21,052 bases of DNA from NCBI GenBank assembly GCA_023390775.1, contig JAEWCF010000088.1:1-21052 (forward strand), read 5' to 3'. How positions within the stretch are numbered: the stretch's first letter is position 1; each line of letters opens with the position of its first letter. This document shows positions 5,218 to 12,982 of the stretch, piece after piece. The stretch comes from Bacteroidota bacterium. Lineage in GTDB: Bacteria; Bacteroidota; Bacteroidia; Flavobacteriales; Flavobacteriaceae. A program made the translations under genes and the position numbers. The notes beneath the pieces were generated by a model. The model worked only from the letters and a program-made list of their open reading frames with translations, was not told where the DNA came from and ran no database searches.

Positions 5218-6171
5218 CTACTTCCTTGAAATCGCCCTCTTCGCGGCCGCAATGATCGCGGCACTGTTGAGTTTGTATTTCTCCATCAACTGTTCAGGTG
5301 TCCCCGATTCGCCGAAGCTGTCGTTTACCGCCACGTACTCCTGCGGCAGTGGATCGTTGAGCGCCAATACGCGGGATACGCTTTCGCCCAGACCTCCCAA
5401 CATGTTGTGCTCTTCGGCCGTCACGATGCAACGCGTCTTGCCGACGGACTTCAGGATCGCGGCGTCGTCCAGCGGCTTGATCGTGTGGATGTTGATCACC
5501 TCGGCCGAGATGCCTTCGTTTTCGAGGGCTTCGGCGGCAACAAGCGCTTCCCAAACCAAATGGCCCGTCGCGACGATCGTCACATCCGAACCCTCATTGA
5601 GCATCAAAGCCTTGCCGATCTCGAATTTCTGGTCGGCGGGAGTAAAGTTCGGTACGACCGGGCGGCCGAAACGCAGGTAAACGGGGCCGTGGTGCTCGGC
5701 GATCGCGATGGTTGCGGCCTTGGTCTGGTTGTAATCGCAGGTATTGATGACGGTCATCCCGGGCAGCATCTTCATCAATCCGATGTCTTCCAGGATCTGG
5801 TGCGTCGCCCCGTCCTCGCCCAAGGTAAGGCCCGCATGCGAAGCGCAGATCTTGACGTTCTTGTCCGAATAGGCGACGCTCTGCCGGATTTGGTCATAGA
5901 CGCGGCCCGTCGAGAAATTTGCAAACGTTCCCGTATAGGGGATTTTTCCGCCGATGGTGAGCCCCGCCGCGATCCCGATCATGTTGGCTTCGGCGATCCC
6001 GACCTGGAAAAATCGTTCCGGGTGGTTCTTCTTGAATTCGTCCATTTTGAGCGACCCGATCAAGTCGGCACACAGCGCGACCACGTTTTCATTGGATTTG
6101 CCCAATTCGGCCAGTCCGGCTCCAAAGCCCGAACGCGTGTCCTTGCTTCCCGTATTTTCGTATTTTTTCAT
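5218..6171 (-). CDS. Transketolase, C-terminal subunit
   Basis: Second half of a split transketolase, 317 residues, carrying the pyrimidine-binding and C-terminal domains. With the N-terminal subunit it would move two-carbon ketol units in the pentose phosphate pathway, using thiamine diphosphate. The start MKKYENTGSKDTRSGFGAGL is followed by FFQVGIAEANMIGIAAGL, which carries the cofactor-activating glutamate. LTLGEDGATHQILEDI and LRFGRP follow, and IVTAEEHNMLGGLG marks the C-terminal domain. ATG at 6171 is chosen because it sits one base after the stop of the N-terminal subunit gene; a longer frame would intrude into that gene. The two must be co-transcribed. Confidence 0.95.
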   Translation of the reverse strand: MKKYENTGSKDTRSGFGAGLAELGKSNENVVALCADLIGSLKMDEFKKNHPERFFQVGIAEANMIGIAAGLTIGGKIPYTGTFANFSTGRVYDQIRQSVAYSDKNVKICASHAGLTLGEDGATHQILEDIGLMKMLPGMTVINTCDYNQTKAATIAIAEHHGPVYLRFGRPVVPNFTPADQKFEIGKALMLNEGSDVTIVATGHLVWEALVAAEALENEGISAEVINIHTIKPLDDAAILKSVGKTRCIVTAEEHNMLGGLGESVSRVLALNDPLPQEYVAVNDSFGESGTPEQLMEKYKLNSAAIIAAAKRAISRK

Positions 6172-6172
6172 T

Positions 6173-7024
6173 TTAATAGTCGCTGAGGTTTTCAATCACG
6201 TTTTGCATCATGGCCAGCTTGAGCTGCTCGTCATTCGGCGCTTTTCCGTGCCAGGCGTGGCTGTACATCATGTAATCGACGCCGTGGCCCATCTCGGTGT
6301 GGAGAAGCACGCAGACGGGGCGCCCCTTTCCGGTGCGGGATTTCGCCTCGTTGAGCCCGTCGATCACCTGTTGCAGGTCGTTTCCGTTTGATATTTCCAG
6401 CACGTCCCAACCAAAGGCCTCGAATTTCGCGCGGATATCGCCCATGGGAAGCACCTCGTCGGTTGAGCCGTCTATTTGTTTGCCGTTGAGGTCCACCGTC
6501 GCGATCAGGTTGTCGACTTTGTAGGCCGACGCATACATCATCGCCTCCCAGTTCTGTCCTTCCTGCAATTCGCCGTCCCCGTGGAGGGAGAAAACCAGGT
6601 GATTGTCGTTGTTGAGTTTCTTTGCCAATGCCGCGCCGATCGCTACCGACATTCCCTGTCCCAGGGATCCCGAAGCCACGCGTACGCCCGGCAGGCCTTC
6701 GTGTGTCGTGGGATGGCCCTGCAGCCTCGAATCGATGTGGCGGAAGGTTGCCAGTTCCGCAACCGGGAAATAGCCGCTTCGCGCCAAAACGCTGTAAAAA
6801 ACGGGCGAGATGTGGCCGTTGGAGAGGAAAAAGATATCCTCGTCGCGGCCGTCCATGTCAAAAGTGTCTTTCCGGTCCATGACGGCCTGGTAGAGGGCGA
6901 CAAAAAATTCGGTACATCCGAGCGATCCTCCGGGATGCCCCGAATTCACCGCGTGCACCATCCTTAGGATGTCGCGCCGCACCTGGACGACCATGTTGTT
7001 GAGTTGTTGGAGATCAGGTTTCAT
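6173..7024 (-). CDS. Transketolase, N-terminal subunit
   Basis: First half of the split transketolase, 283 residues, holding the diphosphate-binding domain for thiamine diphosphate. Visible motifs are NSGHPGGSLG (residues 27-36), LSNGHISP (67-74), SGSLGQGMS (118-126) and the cofactor motif GDGELQEGQNWEA starting at residue 149, with the metal-binding Asn in DLNGKQIDG (N180). The TEMGHG segment is the end of the domain. It is adjacent to the C-terminal subunit gene, one base apart, and follows a -7 promoter element at 7051-7044. Splitting into two chains is common in this phylum, archaea and some other bacteria, so this is not a frameshift. Confidence 0.95.
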   Translation of the reverse strand: MKPDLQQLNNMVVQVRRDILRMVHAVNSGHPGGSLGCTEFFVALYQAVMDRKDTFDMDGRDEDIFFLSNGHISPVFYSVLARSGYFPVAELATFRHIDSRLQGHPTTHEGLPGVRVASGSLGQGMSVAIGAALAKKLNNDNHLVFSLHGDGELQEGQNWEAMMYASAYKVDNLIATVDLNGKQIDGSTDEVLPMGDIRAKFEAFGWDVLEISNGNDLQQVIDGLNEAKSRTGKGRPVCVLLHTEMGHGVDYMMYSHAWHGKAPNDEQLKLAMMQNVIENLSDY

Positions 7025-7043
7025 TGAAGTTATTTAGAAAGTG

Positions 7044-7051
7044 CAAAAGTA
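7044..7051 (-). promoter_or_regulatory. -7 promoter element of the transketolase operon
   Basis: TACTTTTG on the minus strand, 19 bases before the transketolase ATG, matches TAnnTTTG. No convincing -33 TTG is seen upstream. Confidence 0.5.
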
Positions 7052-7061
7052 GATATTAATG

Positions 7062-7220
7062 TGGAATTAGCTATTAGCTATCAGCTATCAGCCATCAGCT
7101 TGTTTCCGGTTAACCCGGGAGTAATTGGGTAATGGCTCATAACTATAAACATGAAGCATGGTAACCGTAAACCGCAAACCGTAAACCGTCAACTCCTCCC
7201 AGCCACCAGCCACCAGCCAC
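7062..7220. repeat. Low-complexity short-word repeats between transketolase and hydrolase genes
   Basis: Three clusters of imperfect short tandem words: AGCTATCAGC-like words around 7069-7100, GTAAACC-like words around 7158-7190, and CAGCCAC repeats around 7199-7219. No reading frame or RNA is supported here. The DNA separates the transketolase promoter from the 3' end of the serine hydrolase gene. Confidence 0.6.
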
Positions 7221-7233
7221 TATCTCCTAACCC

Positions 7234-8550
7234 TTACTGCTTCTTAAACAAAAACTCCCCGCCCTGTTTGAGCGTCATTTCGCCCTTTTCGGGGTAAAAA
7301 ATCATTTCCAGCCGTGCGGGATCAAATTTGAAGGTGTTTTTCGAGACCGCTTCCAATGGAAAGGCGGGTTGCCCGGTACCCTGGGCCATCAATGTTGAGC
7401 CTTCGCGGGTAACCGTGATGCCGATCGGAATCTGAGGAGAAGCATACGACCCGGCCATCTTGTCGAGTTCGGCGGGATCGTGGGCGAAAGTCTTGAAATC
7501 CGGGACCTCGAACGGTTTCCCAAAATACCAGCCCAATACGGCCAGGCCGATCTCGTTGGCGTTGTAATTGACCCCGTTGCCCGACATCGCGAACGTAAGG
7601 TTTTCGTCCTCAAAATGCGAAATGATCGAGCGGAAACCGTCAATGCCTCCCGTATGCCCGTACGATCTCTTGTCGCCAAAAGGAAACTGCATCAGGCCCA
7701 GTCCGTAACCCTCGCGAATATCCTTCATTTTGTCCAGGCTTGCCTTTGAAACGATTTTTCCCTCAAAAAGCGCTTCGTAAAATCGGGCCAGGTCACCCAG
7801 GCTTGACACGATCGCGCCCGCGCCCATCGGAATGGACATGTCAGTCATATTTTGCTTTTCCCACTTGCCGAGGTAGCGGTAGGAAAGCGCCTCGTGGGCT
7901 TTTGGATCGTATTTGCCGCCAAAATATGTGTTGTCGAGCTTGAGCGGCTTGAGAATTTTTTGCGAAAGAATTTCGGCATAGGGTTTTTTGTAAACATCCT
8001 CAAGGATGAAACTCAGCAAAACAAAGTTTGAATTGCTGTAATCGGCCTTCGAGTCGGGTTCGAAATCACTTTTTGCCGATGCGATGAGCGACACCATTTC
8101 GGGGCGCGTTTTTGCCCCCGTGTTATAATCGCTGTATTCGCGGTCATCGGTGAAGTTGTGGATTCCACTGCGGTGTGCGAGCATGTGGTTGATGGTAATC
8201 TTGTCGGCATTGGGAACCTGCGGGAAAAATTTGGAGAGTCTGTCGTCCCCCTTGAGCTTGCCTTCCTCGATGGCCTTCATCACCAGCGCGGCGGTATAGG
8301 TCTTGGTGATGGAACCGATCCTGAAGCGGGAGTCGGCGGTGAGCCTGCGCCCGGATTCCACGTCGGCGAAACCCGTCGAACGTTGGTACAAAGGCTTGCC
8401 GTCCTTGACCAGCAGCACGTTGCCCATGAACTTGTCGTTTTTTTCGAGCGCGTCGAAATATGCGTCGAGTTTGGCCTTGTCAGCCTGTTGTGCAGTTGCG
8501 CAAAGCGCCATCGAAGTTACCGCGAAAGCGGCCAGGAAGAACTTTTTCAT
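7234..8550 (-). CDS. Exported serine hydrolase, beta-lactamase / penicillin-binding-protein fold
   Basis: 438-residue exported protein of the class C beta-lactamase / D-alanyl-D-alanine carboxypeptidase-like family. Signal peptide residues 1-20 end in CATA before QQAD, with predicted cleavage after residue 20. The three active-site motifs are present: SITK (Ser80, Lys83), YSN (Tyr171 to Asn173) and HTGG (His299 to Gly302). LAHRSGIHNF is also typical of the family. A C-terminal domain of about 100 residues follows. Start ATG at 8550 is chosen because the signal peptide begins there and a promoter lies just upstream; the longer frame to 8733 runs into a repeat. The substrate is unknown: peptidoglycan peptides, small esters or D-amino peptides are all possible. 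Confidence 0.9.
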   Translation of the reverse strand: MKKFFLAAFAVTSMALCATAQQADKAKLDAYFDALEKNDKFMGNVLLVKDGKPLYQRSTGFADVESGRRLTADSRFRIGSITKTYTAALVMKAIEEGKLKGDDRLSKFFPQVPNADKITINHMLAHRSGIHNFTDDREYSDYNTGAKTRPEMVSLIASAKSDFEPDSKADYSNSNFVLLSFILEDVYKKPYAEILSQKILKPLKLDNTYFGGKYDPKAHEALSYRYLGKWEKQNMTDMSIPMGAGAIVSSLGDLARFYEALFEGKIVSKASLDKMKDIREGYGLGLMQFPFGDKRSYGHTGGIDGFRSIISHFEDENLTFAMSGNGVNYNANEIGLAVLGWYFGKPFEVPDFKTFAHDPAELDKMAGSYASPQIPIGITVTREGSTLMAQGTGQPAFPLEAVSKNTFKFDPARLEMIFYPEKGEMTLKQGGEFLFKKQ

Positions 8551-8571
8551 AACGTGATGATTGATGATTTC

Positions 8572-8601
8572 CAAAGGTAGGATTTTGCGGCAGTTTTTCA
8601 A
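8572..8601 (-). promoter_or_regulatory. Promoter of the serine hydrolase gene
   Basis: On the minus strand TTG at 8601-8599, 19 intervening bases, then TACCTTTG at 8579-8572. This is an almost ideal Bacteroidetes -33/-7 promoter, 21 bases before the ATG. It supports the short start at 8550. Confidence 0.8.
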
Positions 8602-8668
8602 CGGCATCGCAAAATTTGCCATTGGGGCGTGCCGGCGCAACACGTTGCAAGGTTTAATCGGAGAAGGC

Positions 8669-8744
8669 GGGCGCCGTCGCGCTGTCCGCTGTGTCTTTTG
8701 GGCCAATGGCCGGCAAAAGGACGCCGCTTCCATCGCTCACGCGG
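8669..8744 (+). repeat. Structured intergenic repeat, copy 3 (GGGCG...CGCTCACGC)
   Basis: Starts GGGCGCCGTCGCGCTGTCCGCT and ends GCTTCCATCGCTCACGCGGG, matching the conserved blocks of the copies at 1994 and 10364. The variable middle folds: CTTTTG pairs with CAAAAG around GGCC-AAT-GGCC. It lies between the hydrolase promoter and the stop codon of the glycosyltransferase gene, only about 10 bases from the latter. Confidence 0.7.
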
Positions 8745-8753
8745 GCATTGGAG

Positions 8754-10229
8754 TCAGCGCCGCGATTCCCTTTCATGCCGGATGCGTTGCGCAATATCGA
8801 TGCGGGGCTCCTCCAAAACGATCACCTGTGTCCCGAATTCCCTTGCATTCCGGTTCTCTATTTTCGCGGCCCGCCTGATTTTACCAAACAGCGCCGTTTC
8901 GGCGGAAAGGTCAGTGTTGCCGGCCTCCTTGACCAAAATGACGTTGTCGATCTTTCCCGTTGGAAACCAGTTCACATAATCGGCGTTGAAGGAAACCGCG
9001 TCGAGGCCCGGCGCGTAAAAATTGATGGCGCCCGCCTGGCCGTAATTATCGCAGAGCACAAGGGTTTTTCCCGCAAGTTTCCCCGCCTCCACGCTTACGT
9101 TTTGTGCAAGTTCCCGCCAACCCAGCATATCGGCGAAATCCTGCGGAAGCGCGTGATCCTTCCCGTCTTCCCAGCGCAGAAGTCCCAGCGCTCGATAGTT
9201 TTCCGGATTTGCGGCAATGTATTCCGGAGACCTTAATGGAAAGGCGATGTCGGCCGTCAGCCCAAACAAAACAATGGGAAACGCAACCAATGCGGTGCGC
9301 AGCCATCGGTTCTCAAAGCGTGAAAGCCACACGGCGCCCACGGCAATGATTGCCGGGTACAACCCGATCGCGTAATATCCCTTGGCGCGCATCAGCCAGA
9401 AGAGCAAGAGCGTCGCGACTAAAACGATGCCCGCGAACCTGTATTCCCGCATCCGCATCGAAGACCACCAGCCCGCCACGACCACCCACAGCGCGCCCGC
9501 AAAGAAAAGCAGCTGCTCGAAGAGGAAATCCCCGCGGTCTACATTTACGAGCTGGGTCTCGCGCAGTTCGGCCATGTGCGATAGCACGGGAAAATCATTT
9601 TGATATTGCCACCAAAGGTGCGGCAGTAGAACGGCCAGCGCCAGGCATGCCGAGATGTAGAAGTGTTTGTTGGCCAGGATTCGGCGGGCGCCGGTGAGCA
9701 CGATCCCCACCGCGAGGCCCGCCGCGAGAAACGCGATGTTGTATTTGTTGAGCATCGCCACCGCAAAACCGATCGCCGTGAAATAGAGGTACTTGTTTTT
9801 TCGCGTTTTTTGAAAGGCCATCATGAGGTAAAGCAACACGGTCCAGAAAAAAATATCGGCCGAGTTGGGCTGGTACAGCATGTTGAGCCGCATGAGCGCC
9901 GAGAATACCGTGCAGGCGAGCGCCAGTGCGACCGCGTAGCTGCCACCGCCCAGAAGCCTGACCGTACGGTACACAACGACCAACGTCAGGGCGCCCCAAA
10001 GCGCGGGCACGAGCCTTACCAGGAATTCCGAAGCGCCGAATTGCAATACGATCCATGAAGTCCACGACGTGAGCGGCGGCACCGAGACGTACCCCCACGC
10101 CAGGTGCCGGCCTTGGTCGATGTGCAGGAATTCGTCGCGATGGAGCTCATAAACCGGCTGCACGAGCAGGAACTGGAGTACCAGTTTGATGAGGATGGCG
10201 GCGAGGAGTATGATTCTGGGTTGCGACAA
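8754..10229 (-). CDS. Membrane glycosyltransferase, GT39/ArnT-like (PMT_2 family)
   Basis: 491-residue polytopic inner-membrane protein of the GT-C superfamily, which uses lipid-linked sugars on the outer side of the membrane. The N-terminal membrane helix is followed by YELHRDEFLHIDQGRHLAWG (around residues 27-46), with the acidic HRDE-type motif of the first outer loop, and then VPPLTSW. About ten hydrophobic segments follow. The last 130 residues are a soluble domain. The start is a TTG at 10229, immediately before SQPRIILLAAILIK; no ATG or GTG is in a suitable place. This TTG is the last three bases of an intergenic repeat. The acceptor (lipid A, protein or another glycolipid) cannot be inferred from this window. 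Confidence 0.87.
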   Translation of the reverse strand: MSQPRIILLAAILIKLVLQFLLVQPVYELHRDEFLHIDQGRHLAWGYVSVPPLTSWTSWIVLQFGASEFLVRLVPALWGALTLVVVYRTVRLLGGGSYAVALALACTVFSALMRLNMLYQPNSADIFFWTVLLYLMMAFQKTRKNKYLYFTAIGFAVAMLNKYNIAFLAAGLAVGIVLTGARRILANKHFYISACLALAVLLPHLWWQYQNDFPVLSHMAELRETQLVNVDRGDFLFEQLLFFAGALWVVVAGWWSSMRMREYRFAGIVLVATLLLFWLMRAKGYYAIGLYPAIIAVGAVWLSRFENRWLRTALVAFPIVLFGLTADIAFPLRSPEYIAANPENYRALGLLRWEDGKDHALPQDFADMLGWRELAQNVSVEAGKLAGKTLVLCDNYGQAGAINFYAPGLDAVSFNADYVNWFPTGKIDNVILVKEAGNTDLSAETALFGKIRRAAKIENRNAREFGTQVIVLEEPRIDIAQRIRHERESRR

Positions 10230-10309
10230 TGTACCAATTGTTTAATGTGCCAATATACCAATTCGAATTGAAGCATGTTGGTAGGTCAATTGGTACATTT
10301 GCACATTTT
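10228..10309 (+). repeat. TACCAATT hairpin repeat, copy A
   Basis: Starts AATGTACCAATTGTTTAATG. AATATACCAATT at 10252-10263 pairs with AATTGGTACATT at 10288-10299 (one mismatch) around a loop unique to this copy. The left end overlaps the TTG start codon of the minus-strand glycosyltransferase gene. Similar copies follow at 10487, 11811 and 13845. Confidence 0.75.
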
Positions 10310-10360
10310 AACTGCGCTTCGCTCCGTTCGCCTTGCAGGCTCGGGTCACATTTACACATT
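10309..10360 (+). repeat. GC-rich direct repeat, first copy
   Basis: CTGCGCTTCGCTCCGTTCGC followed by CTTGCAGGCTCGGGTCACATTT is repeated almost exactly at 10571-10618 (with a short CCGTT insertion there). Each copy follows a TACCAATT hairpin repeat, so the duplicated module is about 130 bases, on either side of structured repeat copy 2. Confidence 0.65.
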
Positions 10361-10363
10361 ATT

Positions 10364-10439
10364 CCGCGTGAGGGATGGCAGCGGCAGCTTTTGCGCGGCG
10401 AAGCCCGCAAAACTATAGCGTACAGCCCGACGGCGCCCC
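10364..10439 (-). repeat. Structured intergenic repeat, copy 2
   Basis: On the minus strand it reads GGGGCGCCGTCGGGCTGTACGCT and ends GCTGCCATCCCTCACGCGG, matching copies 1 and 3. The middle hairpin is TTTTGCG paired with CGCAAAA around GGC-TTC-GCC; the arm sequence differs from the other copies but pairing is kept. It is flanked by the two halves of a duplicated module in the 454-base gap between the glycosyltransferase and tgt genes. That gap (10229-10683) holds only repeats and I see no gene in it. Confidence 0.7.
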
Positions 10440-10486
10440 GCAATGCCAAACAGCGGATGACTGAAGTTGCGCCGGCACGCCCTCTT

Positions 10487-10572
10487 AATGTACCAATTGT
10501 TTAATGTATCAATATACCAATTCGATAGAAATCATGTAGAAAGGTCAATTGGTATATTTACACATTTTAACT
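10487..10572 (+). repeat. TACCAATT hairpin repeat, copy B
   Basis: AATGTACCAATTGTTTAATG start; AATATACCAATT at 10511-10522 pairs perfectly with AATTGGTATATT at 10547-10558. It is followed by ACACATTTTAACTGCGC as in copy A. It lies upstream of tgt. Confidence 0.75.
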
Positions 10573-10619
10573 GCGCTACGCTCCGTTCCGTTCGCCTTGC
10601 AGGCTCGGGTCACATTTGT
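10571..10619 (+). repeat. GC-rich direct repeat, second copy
   Basis: Second copy of the module at 10309-10351: CTGCGCTACGCTCCGTTCCG then TTCGCCTTGCAGGCTCGGG and TCACATTTG. It is followed by a CCCAAAACCC-rich stretch up to the tgt promoter. Confidence 0.65.
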
Positions 10620-10657
10620 CCGCTACCCAAAACCCACTACCCAAAACCCAAAACCCG

Positions 10658-10665
10658 TATCTTTG
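10658..10665 (+). promoter_or_regulatory. -7 promoter element of tgt
   Basis: TATCTTTG, 17 bases before the tgt ATG, matches TAnnTTTG. The expected -33 position is filled by CCCAAAACCC words and has no TTG. Confidence 0.55.
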
Positions 10666-10682
10666 CCCGCTAATTTATCCTT

Positions 10683-11813
10683 ATGCAGTTTGAACTTTTG
10701 GCAACCGACGCGCAGTCACAGGCGCGGGCCGGGACCATCACGACCGATCACGGGACCATCGAGACCCCGATTTTCATGCCGGTGGGAACGGTGGCGTCGG
10801 TGAAGGGCGTGCACCAGCGGGAGCTTCGGGAAGAGATCAACCCCGACATCATTTTGGGCAATACCTATCACCTTTACCTTCGGCCACAAACGGCGATCCT
10901 GGAAAAGGCCGGCGGGCTCCATAAATTCATGAATTGGGACCGCAATATTTTGACCGACAGCGGCGGGTACCAGGTTTATTCGCTTTCGGCAAACCGGAAG
11001 ATCAAGGAGGAGGGCGTCAAGTTCAAGTCGCACATCGATGGTTCCTACCACGTCTTCACGCCCGAGAACGTGATGGAAATCCAGCGCACCATAGGCGCCG
11101 ACATCATCATGGCCTTTGACGAATGCACGCCGTACCCGTGCGATTACCGTTACGCGACGCGTTCGATGCACATGACCCACCGCTGGCTGGACCGTTGCAT
11201 CGCGCACCTGGACAAGGTGCCGTTCAAGTACGGCTACCAGCAGGCATTTTTCCCGATCGTGCAGGGCAGCACCTACAAGGACCTGCGTCGCCAATCGGCT
11301 GAATATATTGCCAACGCCGGGCAGCAGGGCAACGCGATCGGAGGGCTTTCGGTTGGCGAACCCGCCGAGGAAATGTACGCCATGACCGAGGTGGTCACCG
11401 AAATCCTGCCCAAGGACAAGCCGCGCTACCTGATGGGCGTGGGGACTCCCATCAACATATTGGAGAACATCGCCCTTGGCATCGACATGTTCGACTGCGT
11501 GATGCCGACCCGCAACGCCCGCAACGGCATGCTCTTTACGGCCAACGGCGTCATAAACATCAAGAACCGCAAGTGGGAAGATGATTTTTCACCCATCGAC
11601 GAGATGGGCCACACCTGGGTCGACCACGAATATTCCAAAGCCTACCTGCGCCATCTTTTTGCCGCCAATGAATACCTCGGCAAACAGATCGCAACGATCC
11701 ACAACCTCGGTTTTTACATGTGGTTGGTGCGCGAGGCGAGAAAACATATCTTAGCGGGGGATTTCCGCACGTGGAAAGAAGAGATGGTGAAGAGGATGGG
11801 GGAGCGGCTTTAA
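10683..11813 (+). CDS. tgt: tRNA-guanine(34) transglycosylase, zinc-site cysteines absent
   Basis: Exchanges guanine 34 of tRNAs with GUN anticodons for a queuosine precursor, in the cytoplasm. The protein is 376 residues, the normal length. Catalytic features are intact: LTDSGGYQV with base Asp92, FDECTPYPCDY, GGLSVGEP, MGVGTP, and DMFDCVMPTRNARNG with nucleophile Asp271. The C-terminal zinc motif normally reads CxCxxC followed about 26 residues later by His. Here the aligned positions are Gly309, Thr311 and Asp314 in GHTWVDHEYSKAYLRHL; the His of TIHNLGFY (about residue 340) remains. The fold is otherwise well conserved, so activity is likely. The stop codon TAA is the first three bases of a TACCAATT repeat. 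Confidence 0.96.
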   Translation: MQFELLATDAQSQARAGTITTDHGTIETPIFMPVGTVASVKGVHQRELREEINPDIILGNTYHLYLRPQTAILEKAGGLHKFMNWDRNILTDSGGYQVYSLSANRKIKEEGVKFKSHIDGSYHVFTPENVMEIQRTIGADIIMAFDECTPYPCDYRYATRSMHMTHRWLDRCIAHLDKVPFKYGYQQAFFPIVQGSTYKDLRRQSAEYIANAGQQGNAIGGLSVGEPAEEMYAMTEVVTEILPKDKPRYLMGVGTPINILENIALGIDMFDCVMPTRNARNGMLFTANGVINIKNRKWEDDFSPIDEMGHTWVDHEYSKAYLRHLFAANEYLGKQIATIHNLGFYMWLVREARKHILAGDFRTWKEEMVKRMGERL

Positions 11814-11907
11814 TGTACCAATGTGTCGATTGAACAATATACCAATTACTTCCAAAGTTCAATCATACCTTAATTGGTATATTGTCACATTAATTAATTG
11901 TTACATT
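11811..11907 (+). repeat. TACCAATT hairpin repeat, copy C
   Basis: Starts TAATGTACCAATG at the tgt stop and ends TTACATTG at the start of the permease gene, so it fills the whole intergenic gap. AATATACCAATT at 11836-11847 pairs perfectly with AATTGGTATATT at 11872-11883; the loop contains ACTT-CCA-AAGT. Confidence 0.75.
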
Positions 11908-12982
11908 GAAAATAATTGACAAATACATCCTTAAACGATACCTCGCGACCTTTGTCGTGATGCTTTTGATGTTTATTCCCATCGGGATCGTCATCGATGT
12001 GTCGGAGAAGGTGAACCGGATGCTGGAGAACAGGGTCCCGTTTTTGGAGATTGCGCAATATTACCTGGATTTCACGATCTATTTTGCGAATCTTCTGTTT
12101 CCGATATTCCTGTTTTTGTCGGTGATCTGGTTTACGTCGAAGCTGGCCAACAATACCGAAATCATCGCGATCCTGAGTTCGGGGATTTCGTTCACGAGGT
12201 TTTTGCGGCCATACCTGATCGGGGCCACGATCGTCTCGCTTTTTGCGCTGATCATGGGTTTTTTCATCGTTCCGCAGGCCAGCGAGGGCTTCAATAGTTT
12301 CAGGTACCGGTATCTCAACAAGAGCAAGGAATCGAGGGACAACACCAATGTTTTCAGGCAGATCAGCCCCAATGAATTCATTTACGTCCAGAACTTCAAC
12401 CAGGGGACCCGGGTCGCCTTCAACTTTACCTACGAGCGGTTCAACAAAGATAGGCTGGATTACAAGATCACGGCCGGAAGGCTCAAATTCAATCCGCGCG
12501 ACAGCAGCTATACGATGTTCAACTTTACCAAAAGAAAGGTGGGCGAACTCGGGGACAAGCTCATACACGGGGACCGTCAGGATACGATTTTCAAATTCGA
12601 CATGGAAGACCTTACCCCCGTGGTCTATGTGGCCGAAACCCTTACCCTTGGCGAACTGAACAAATTCATCGAAAAGGAGCGCAGCCGGGGAAATGCCAAC
12701 ATCAACACCTACCTGGTCGTCCTGTATAAAAAGTACAGCATTCCCGTATCGGCTTTTATCCTGACCATCATCGCGGTTGCGGTATCGGCCATGAAACGCC
12801 GCGGAGGCATGGGGATGAACCTCGCCATCGGCATCCTGCTGGCGTTCTCGTTCATCTTCTTCGACAAGATCTTCGGCACCTTGGCCGAGAAATCCTCTTT
12901 CCCGCCGATCATCGCGGTCTGGATCCCCAACATCGTCTTCGGGATACTGGCTCTTTACCTGTTGCGCAATGCGAAACGGTAA
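11906..12982 (+). CDS. LptF/LptG family permease (YjgP/YjgQ)
   Basis: Inner-membrane half of the ABC exporter that lifts lipopolysaccharide out of the membrane toward the outer membrane, powered by LptB. The protein is 358 residues with the family plan: three N-terminal membrane helices, a periplasmic beta-jellyroll-like domain (about residues 125-270), and three C-terminal helices. KIIDKYILKRYLATF is the typical N-terminus and NNTEIIAILSSGISF the typical coupling region. The start is TTG at 11906, the only start that fits this N-terminus; it is supplied by the upstream repeat. The 3' end overlaps the EamA transporter gene by 14 bases. Whether it plays the F or the G role cannot be told from one copy. 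Confidence 0.9.
   Translation: MKIIDKYILKRYLATFVVMLLMFIPIGIVIDVSEKVNRMLENRVPFLEIAQYYLDFTIYFANLLFPIFLFLSVIWFTSKLANNTEIIAILSSGISFTRFLRPYLIGATIVSLFALIMGFFIVPQASEGFNSFRYRYLNKSKESRDNTNVFRQISPNEFIYVQNFNQGTRVAFNFTYERFNKDRLDYKITAGRLKFNPRDSSYTMFNFTKRKVGELGDKLIHGDRQDTIFKFDMEDLTPVVYVAETLTLGELNKFIEKERSRGNANINTYLVVLYKKYSIPVSAFILTIIAVAVSAMKRRGGMGMNLAIGILLAFSFIFFDKIFGTLAEKSSFPPIIAVWIPNIVFGILALYLLRNAKR

Noticed and set aside
5218..7024. Transketolase broken into two pieces by a frameshift
   Set aside because: Each half has its own start and stop at a natural domain border, one base apart, and split transketolases are normal in this phylum.
10487..10510. TTGTTTAAT in the TACCAATT repeats as further copies of the carotenoid operator
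   Set aside because: The word is embedded in a different palindrome, lacks the 21/33-base spacing and lies far from carotenoid genes; a chance match in AT-rich DNA is more likely.
10229..10673. Overlapping open frames in the glycosyltransferase-tgt gap
   Set aside because: They consist only of translated intergenic repeats; the similar peptides in two frames come from the duplicated module.
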